Notes under the pieces: model-generated
Database searches by the model: none
Seen by the model: only the letters and a program-made list of their open reading frames with translations
What the model was told of the DNA's origin: nothing
NCBI GenBank assembly: GCA_001939145.1
Contig: LSRX01000475.1
Location: 460,696-524,695, forward strand
From: Symbiodinium microadriaticum
Lineage: Eukaryota; Sar; Dinophyceae; Suessiales; Symbiodiniaceae
Reading direction: 5' to 3'
DNA: 64,000 bases
Part shown: positions 57,068 to 64,000 of the stretch, piece by piece
Position numbering within the stretch: position 1 is the stretch's first letter
How the letters are laid out: every line of letters begins with the position of its first letter
Made by a program: the position numbers and the translations under genes

Positions 57068-57345
57068 TTTACGAAACCCTAAACCCTAAACCCTTAAGCC
57101 TACACCCTTGTGATTATGAAGGGCGCCATGCACCGCAGGCCTCGGCTCCTCAGCCGACAAACGCCACTGTCCCATGGAGCGCCAAAGGGTTCGACTGAGG
57201 CTCGCCTTCAGGGCTTCAGGGTTTTTTTAGAGTTTAGGGTTTAGGAGTTTAGGGGTTTAGGGTTTAGGGGTTTAGGGTTTAGGAGTTTAGGAGTTTAGGG
57301 TTTAGGGGTTCAGGGTTTGGGGCCTTCTTTTAGGGTTTAGGGTTT
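57068..57345. repeat. opposed interstitial telomeric tracts
   Basis: CCCTAAACCCTAAACCC at 57,076-57,092 and, after about 135 bp of unique sequence, a TTTAGGG-orientation tract of about 14 variant units from 57,229 to 57,345. Confidence 0.9.
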
Positions 57346-58240
57346 ATAGGGTTTGGGGCCTTGTAGGGATTCAGTGTTTAGGGATTCAGTTGCTGCTGCT
57401 GTTCATGTCGTCGTTGTCGCAAATTGCTGTTGTAGACACACTCCTAAACATCTGCTTGGTCAGAACCCCACACGCAAGTGGCTTTGCAATCTCAACTCAC
57501 AACATCCTTACAGATGGACTCGCAGCATGTCGCGGCATAAAGGGAAGCCACTGCACAGGCAACAGCGGTGTAACACATGGCCTTGGAAGTTGGCGAATCA
57601 TGGTCGGACATCAGATCCTGACCTCCGAGGACCCGAACGGCTTCTGGGCTAGGGTGGGAAGGAGCCGCCCCAGCGAATATGCTCTCTTGGAAGTCACAGC
57701 TTTGTGGACTGCCAGGCTTCGGAGCTTCGTTCCGTTTCCATGTTCCTGCCTCTTTGCACAGAACGTGTGCAACAAGCATGATACGAACATACACCTGAGG
57801 AGGTTGCTGGGTTGGGGTGGGCATCAGCTGAACTAGCAACTGCAAAGCCAATCCGGCTCCCCTGGTGCTGCTTCGGGTGATTTTCCATGGTGATGGAACG
57901 AACCAGAAAAAGGATTCTATTCAGCCTGTACCTAATGTTTCATGCCCAATAGTCCAAGCATCGTCGAATGGCGAGCTTGACTGCCGAGTGCCATTAACAA
58001 TCATCGTCTGTGTAGTGCTCCGTAGAAAAGCTTGTCGGAACTTGACAGTCGGCTTTGTGGACCAACTGAATCCATTATACCCTAAGCAAGCTGTTTTCGG
58101 ACAAGTCTGGTGATGAAGCCTCCCACACCCTCGACATGCTAGAAGACCTGAGGCAGGGGTCCTGTCCTGCCGGCGAAAATTTCACTCTCTTGCTCCCTCT
58201 CGCTCTCGCACTCACGCAATTAGCTTGGACAGAAACAGAA
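57346..58240. other. no assigned gene; possible exon at 57,560-57,730
   Basis: The plus frame 57,390-57,836 includes SWRIMVGHQILTSEDPNGFW and YALLEVTALWTARLRSF. The latter loosely resembles the W-E-L-x-A-T-P-L...R-S-F exon of the LamG-like module, but not closely enough to claim homology. Confidence 0.25.
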
Positions 58241-58244
58241 CTTA

Positions 58245-58248
58245 CAGG

Positions 58249-58285
<37 letters not shown>

Positions 58286-58288
58286 CTG

Positions 58289-58320
<32 letters not shown>

Positions 58321-58350
58321 TGTATGTATGTATGTGTATATATATATAAT
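58245..58350. repeat. CA / TA / TATG microsatellite
   Basis: A CA run, a TA run, then about nine TATG units and a second TA run. Confidence 0.95.
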
Positions 58351-60150
58351 AAATACACAGCGTGTGTGTATATGCAGATATAGAGAGAAGTACAAAAGGA
58401 TCATATTATGAATCATGCACCTGTCGCGGTAGATAAACAAGTAACGAATGTGCAAATAGATATCTAGAAGCATATGGATGCATCTGTACATACATATGTA
58501 CACACACTTTGTATGTGCGGGTATATATATATATATACAACAACACAAAGTTGCATATATGCATACATTATGTACATATCAACTTGCAGATGTTATCAGA
58601 CCAGACGCTATCATAGCCTATCCTGTCATATGCCATCTCACATAGCAGGTCATGTACGATACCATATACCATAGCAAATATTAGGTTATATCTCAAGTCA
58701 TATGTCACAACGTATATCGTGCTATGCCATACCATGCCATACCATACCCTAAAGCCTATCCCTTCGTACCCTATCAGATAGATGTTATCATACACATAGA
58801 TACTGTAACAGAGAAACCTGCAACACGCTCTGATCATAAGGCTCCTAAAGGTTGCCTGGCGATTCCGTCCGAGGAGCCCAAAGATGCGGCTTGCAGCCAC
58901 TGCCGCGCACCTCAGTTCTTGTCACGGAATTTGGTTTAAGCTATCATCATCATCATCATATATAATAATAGGGTTTTATAAAACCCTCTCCTCTCGGTTT
59001 AAGTTATCATCATAATAATAAGGAAACGAAATAAGAAGCTCAAATCAATTCCTTGACAAGAACCCAGGCACTGGGCGCCATCCAGGCGCCGCCGGTGGCC
59101 GGCCGGTCGGCGTTGACTTCGCAGCGGCGGCCTGGCTAAGGCTTGGGGCTTGCGGGGATAAGGACTTTGGGGTTGAAGTACTTACTACGGTAGTACTCTA
59201 ATAGTAAGACCAATAATGTAACAGTAATCATAATATTAAGATCAATATTAATATGAATAACAACAATAACACTGATCGTAACAATATAAATACTAGTACT
59301 TATATTAGCAACAGCACTATGTACGGTTCCGGGCTGGGGGCTTCAGGACTTGAGGCTTTACGGCCTTCGGGCTCTAAGGTTTTAAGGCTTTGGTTTCGTT
59401 AAGGGTCCAGGGTTCAGGGCTCAGTGGGCATGGTATCACGCAGGAGACCATGCGAAGTCAAGAGTGCTTATCGCCTGCAGGTTTAAGCCTCGTGGTGTGG
59501 GTGGGACTTTGGGGGGCATCGCCCTGCCCGCAGGAGGACCTCGCAGGCGATTGTCGACCTGCTCCCGGTTCTTGTGGCTGAGCCTCGGCAGGTTCACACT
59601 GGGCGACAAAAGCCACAGCACCTCCACACCTGCACCCCAGACTTCAAGTCAAATGCCTCGAGTCTGCGAGCCGACACTTTAGACGGGGTGCATGTCGCTG
59701 GCTAGTTGCAGCAAGCTGTCCTGCACATCAGGAGGCAAAATGGACAATGATGACTGGGCATCTTGATCTCCGGGAGCTACAGTCGCAGTGAGCTCACTGG
59801 CCCTGGGGTCTGCATGTCTGGTCTCCTCCTCCACTGGCATCTCGCGGCTGATATTTTCCGTGCCGCGGCGCGCTCGCACCTCGGATGCGCTGCGAAGCTG
59901 CAGACTTCGGCGATGGATTTGCTTCGGCATCGTCGTCGTTGCTGTTTGTAGCTGCTGTTCCTGCTCCTGCTGCTCTTGCTTGTCTTCTCGTCCTCCTCGC
60001 CATGACGCTGAAAGGGGCATGATGTGGGTCGTCTGCGGCATGCACAGCCCAGGGTGGGGAGACTGAGAGCAAGACTTCAGGTCCGCGCCGGACGGAATGC
60101 ATAGCAACATCGTTTCTGAGCTTGGTTTTGTCTTTAATGCACTCGATCAT
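58351..60150. other. no assigned gene
   Basis: Degenerate CATA/TATC words to about 58,760 and ATC/AATA-rich patches at 58,940-59,030 and 59,180-59,310. A minus frame ending at 59,679 (QSSLSILPPDVQDSLLQLAS, then DMHPV and stop) looks protein-like but has no recognised family. Confidence 0.3.
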
Positions 60151-60164
60151 GGCACGGATTCCAC

Positions 60165-61880
60165 GACTCGCACGATGAGCATCGCCAGCATCAGCTGGAA
60201 ATCGCTTTAAACCCCTGTTTACCATCTCCGGCCGCTCGAATTTACATTTACAGCAGGGCCCTAACAGTTCGACCCAGTCGTTGGACGGATCCATTGCCAT
60301 TGGTTAGGGAGAGTCATTAGCATAAGCGGCCATCGTTGAGACTTACTCTCCCATCTCCGGCCTCTTGAAGTGGCAGCACGGCGAGAAGTTCGGAACGGTC
60401 ATTGCGACGGATTCAGCGAGCCGCAGGGCGAGCATCACCAGCATCAGCTGGCAATCGTTTGAACCTACTCTCGCATCTCCGGCCGATTGAATGTGAGGCG
60501 CCGCTAGCAGATCGACCCGATCATTGCACGGATTCAGCGAGCCGCAGGGCGAGCATCACCAGCATCAGCTGGCAATCGTTTGAACCTACTCTCGCATCTC
60601 CGGCCGATTGAATGTGAGGCGCGGCTAGCAGTTCGACCCAATCATTGCACGGATTCAACGAGCCGCAGGGCGAGCATCACCAGCATCAGCTGGCAGTCGT
60701 TTGAACCTACTCTCGCATCTCCGGCCGATTGAATGTGAGGCGCGGCTAGCAGTTCGACCCAATCATTGCACGGATTCAACGAGCCGCAGGGCGAGCATCA
60801 CCAGCATCAGCTGGCAGTCGTTTGAACCTACTCTCGCATCTCCGGCCGATTGAATGTGAGGCGCGGCTAGCAGTTCGACCCAATCATTGCACGGATTCAA
60901 CGAGCCGCAGGGCGAGCATCACCAGCATCAGCTGGCAGTCGTTTGAACCTACTCTCGCATCTCCGGCCGATTGAATGTGAGGCGCGGCTAGCAGTTCGAC
61001 CCAATCATTGCACGGATTCAACGAGCCGCAGGGCGAGCATCACCAGCATCAGCTGGCAGTCGTTTGAACCTACTCTCGCATCTCCGGCCGATTGAATGTG
61101 AGGCGCGGCTAGCAGTTCGACCCAATCATTGCACGGATTCAACGAGCCGCAGGGCGAGCATCACCAGCATCAGCTGGCAGTCGTTTGAACCTACTCTCGC
61201 ATCTCCGGCCGATTGAATGTGAGGCGCGGCTAGCAGTTCGACCCAATCATTGCACGGATTCAACGAGCCGCAGGGCGAGCATCACCAGCATCAGCTGGCA
61301 GTCGTTTGAACCTACTCTCGCATCTCCGGCCGATTGAATGTGAGGCGCGGCTAGCAGTTCGACCCAATCATTGCACGGATTCAACGAGCCGCAGGGCGAG
61401 CATCACCAGCATCAGCTGGCAGTCGTTTGAACCTACTCTCGCATCTCCGGCCGATTGAATGTGATGCGCGGCTAGCAGTTCGACCCAATCATTGCACGGA
61501 TTCAACGAGCCGCAGGGCGAGCATCACCAGCATCAGCTGGCAGTCGTTTGAACCTACTCTCGCATCTCCGGCCGAATGAATGTGAGGCGCGGCTAGCAGT
61601 TCGACCCAATCATTGCACGGATTCAATGAGCCGCAGGGCGAGCATCAGCTCCGCAATGTCGTTAACTCACTCTCCTATCTTCGCCCGATTCAACTCGCAG
61701 CAGGGCTATCGGCTCCACCCAGCTGTTGAGCAGCTTCAGCGACCCGCAGGGGCGAGCATCAGTGGAAATCGTGCTTAACTCGCCCTTCCATACCCGGCCG
61801 ATTTCAGGCACGGCTAGCAGCTCGACAAAGTGAAATGGACGGATACAGCGAAACGCAAGGCGGCATCCGCTGGCAATCGT
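60165..61880. repeat. 121-bp tandem satellite
   Basis: The word CCGCAGGGCGAGCATCACC recurs at about 60,421, 60,542, 60,663, 60,784, 60,905 and onward to 61,510 (truncated at 61,631), exactly 121 bp apart. The inner copies (about 60,660-61,510) are almost identical. Copies at 60,165-60,420 and 61,640-61,880 are progressively degenerate. Because 121 is not a multiple of three, the array cannot be a protein repeat read in one frame. Confidence 0.95.
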
Positions 61881-62054
61881 TTAAACTTACTCTCCCATCC
61901 CCCCTCCTCTGCAAAGCACAGCTCGGCTACCCAGTTTTGGGATGGAATCCGCATGGTGACATACAGAACGGTATCAATCCACGAAACAATAGACCAGCAC
62001 TGAAGTATGCACCTGGTGGAGTGTTGAGGCCCATGCATACATAAGTACGCGAAT

Positions 62055-62098
62055 GAATGAATGAATGAATGAATGAATGAATGCATGAATGAATGAAT
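62055..62098. repeat. (AATG)n microsatellite
   Basis: About ten AATG units with one GCATG variant. Confidence 0.9.
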
Positions 62099-64000
62099 AT
62101 GTATATTATATGCCTGTGTTTACGTACTTGCATGCATCATGGTAAACCCATACACAGACACATACCCAAAGCCCTAAACCCTAGATGTGTGTGGCATGTC
62201 GAGGCCGCTGGAGGAAGGTTCCTCAGCCCGGGACCATGCCCCCGACTTCCGCCATCTCTGGAAAGTGCAGATAGTCCATGATGCCCTGCTGTTTGGGGGT
62301 GTAGAGCCCTAGGGATTTCGGGTTTAGCTTACGTCTGCTATGTTCTTGAACGGGCTTCAGTTTTACTTTCGAAGGCCCTTTGAGGGTCTTGCTGTGGGGC
62401 TTCGGCTCCTGATTTGAGATTTGCACAGGTTTTCGCCCTTCCTTCGAGGGGTTCGAGAGAAGCAGTCATAAAGCATGGAAGCGGGAGCTTCGGGAAGGTA
62501 GGGGCCGCAAACTAGATCCTGAAGTGGGATGCAGGCGTGTCGTTACAGTAATCAACAGGCACCCCAAAGCCCAAACATACATCAGAATGAAAGCTCACCC
62601 AAGCATCAGCCTTGGCGTGCTCGGCAGATTCGCTGATATGGTGTCGTTTTTCAGGTTCCCAAGGCCCCAAAAACTCACCAAGCCTTGAACCCTGAGGGCC
62701 GTCACTAGGTCACTGGGTTCTATGATCCCTGAAGCCCTGCGACCTCTGGGTAGAGGGGGGCATCCGGATCTCCGCCCCAAGCATGCAGCAGGTCGTCGGT
62801 CAGGTTTCCTCGCTCCTCCGCTGCGCTTCTGCAAGGCCCCGTACTTGGAAGACCAAACCGTGACTTGGTTTAAATTGGGGCTCTTAGTCCGAGTTCGGGC
62901 CTGGGTTTAGGGGTTTTGGGCTTGGGGATAGGTAGTCTCAGTTGGGCTATCACATGGAAATCATACATGATCGAGTAGGATAGGGGACTCCGGTGACCCA
63001 AAGTTTCGACAGCTTCAGAGTCTTTATGAGCTCCGTCGCTGTGTGTCTACGTAGGCTGAAGCTCTTCCTGCGAGAACTTTACGGAAGCGTTTTGCCAGCT
63101 CTCCCTGCTGAATGCAACCTTAGAAGCTGCCAGGGGATCTTCCAGGCTTTACCGTTCCCCAAAATCTACTCTAAAAGCAGGAGCCGTGACAACCAAACAT
63201 GAATTTCGAGTAGACCGGCCCACTATTGAGCCGACTTCAATTACAAACCTTAGAGGGAACCCTACTGTAGAATGACCCGCGTGTTTACTGCTGAACACCT
63301 CCCTCGCTGGGGCCGGGTCACCTCGACGGGAAGGCTACGAACCAGGTCTCCTGCATGAGGTGCTTCGGATGCCATTGCCATCATTGCCGTCATGAACTCC
63401 TAAAGCAAATAAACCACTCAATTCCTTGCGCTGCAAAGCCACTCTGCCGAAGCCTACAAAGTTCGTTGTCTGTTCGCGTAGCTAGCATCCTTGACCATGG
63501 GACCATGTGACCCTTTAGGCGTTGTCACTATAGTGTCCTAAACCACACCTTGGAAGCCCCAAACCGAAACCCCTATTCATTAATCCTCAAACCCAAGGCA
63601 CCAACAAGCCCCCACCTCTCCCCATTAGAAAAACTCGCCACACGCTTAACCCCCAAATCCGGTCTAAGGCAAGGCGCCGAAGTGCGTTCGGAGCAACCAT
63701 GGGGACTGGCATCGCTTTGGGAAGCCTCAGCTGACCGAAGAGACCCAAGCGTCACCTTACATGATGAGTAATGCCACGCCCTATGATCCCTGAATACATC
63801 GCAGCACAATCTACTCCCAATGCCCATTCTAAGTCTTTAGGCCCTATATTCTGTAGCTACAATGGCTCTTCGACAACTGGCAGGCCACCACAGGAACCGC
63901 AGCTGGCAGCTTGTCGCAGGACCATCGAGCCCAGATGCAGCAAGCCCTCCTGACATCTATTTTATTACTATGATTGTTATTATTATCAGTACCATTATTA
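62099..64000. other. no recognisable gene
   Basis: Short ORFs on both strands. Degraded telomere-like words lie near 62,172-62,182 and 62,905-62,925. The window ends in an ATT/TTA-rich stretch. Confidence 0.4.

Noticed and set aside
60165..61880. CRISPR array or 5S rRNA cluster for the 121-bp repeat
   Set aside because: There are no short repeats separated by unique spacers; the whole 121-bp unit repeats. The sequence does not match the conserved 5S rRNA blocks on either strand.
1..64000. tRNA genes, dinoflagellate spliced-leader relics and reverse transcriptase genes
   Set aside because: I looked for T-loop words, the TTTTGGCTCAAG spliced-leader end and polymerase motifs and found no convincing instance. 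Short GTTCGA matches lacked the rest of a tRNA.

Overview
The window looks like nuclear DNA of a dinoflagellate, most plausibly of the Suessiales/Symbiodiniaceae type (inference). The evidence is: no bacterial-type operons; very small exons separated by long introns full of microsatellites; many interstitial TTTAGGG/CCCTAAA telomere-type tracts; and splice sites that are mostly not GT-AG. In the gene I could reconstruct, donors are mainly GC and GA, and acceptors are almost all AG followed by G, which is the pattern known for dinoflagellates.

The main content is a large plus-strand gene covering at least 8.8-26.9 kb. It contains two tandem copies (A, about 8,789-17,250; B, about 17,170-26,946) of a block of about 21 small exons. 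I found the copies by matching translated fragments and then checked exon lengths, splice-site alignment and codon phase; the whole chain can be read in phase in both copies. Each repeat (roughly 440 residues) reads in order: a Thr-rich linker with a Cys-rich motif; a complete thrombospondin type-1-like domain; short Cys-rich pieces; a concanavalin/laminin-G-like domain; a PAN/apple-like domain; and further Cys-rich pieces. The last exon of copy A runs without a break into the Thr-rich linker of copy B, so this is one modular protein with internal repeats and not two genes. The matching exon of copy B ends in a stop codon at 26,944-26,946. Related exons at 3.7, 5.2 and 7.7 kb suggest that the gene, or a sister gene, extends upstream. 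The product is most simply a secreted or surface adhesion-type protein (inference).

About 300 bp after that stop an AT-rich island begins (about 27.25-30.4 kb, roughly 26% GC, no ORF of 60 codons). By hand count its left half has more G than C and its right half more C than G, with the switch near 28.9 kb. To its right (30.96-33.04 kb) is an unusual family of CACAGATT-based repeats in blocks of alternating orientation, including a near-symmetrical foldback centred near 31.9 kb.

From 33 to 64 kb I see no gene I can name. That stretch holds interstitial telomeric tracts, microsatellites, copies of two short inverted-repeat (MITE-like) families, one assembly gap (48,062-48,118), a 121-bp tandem satellite (60.2-61.9 kb) and a few weak exon candidates. 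The window opens with a (TACA)n array that has a strict 61-bp higher-order period. Single N characters at 966, 16,461 and 31,612 probably mark unresolved joins next to repeats.
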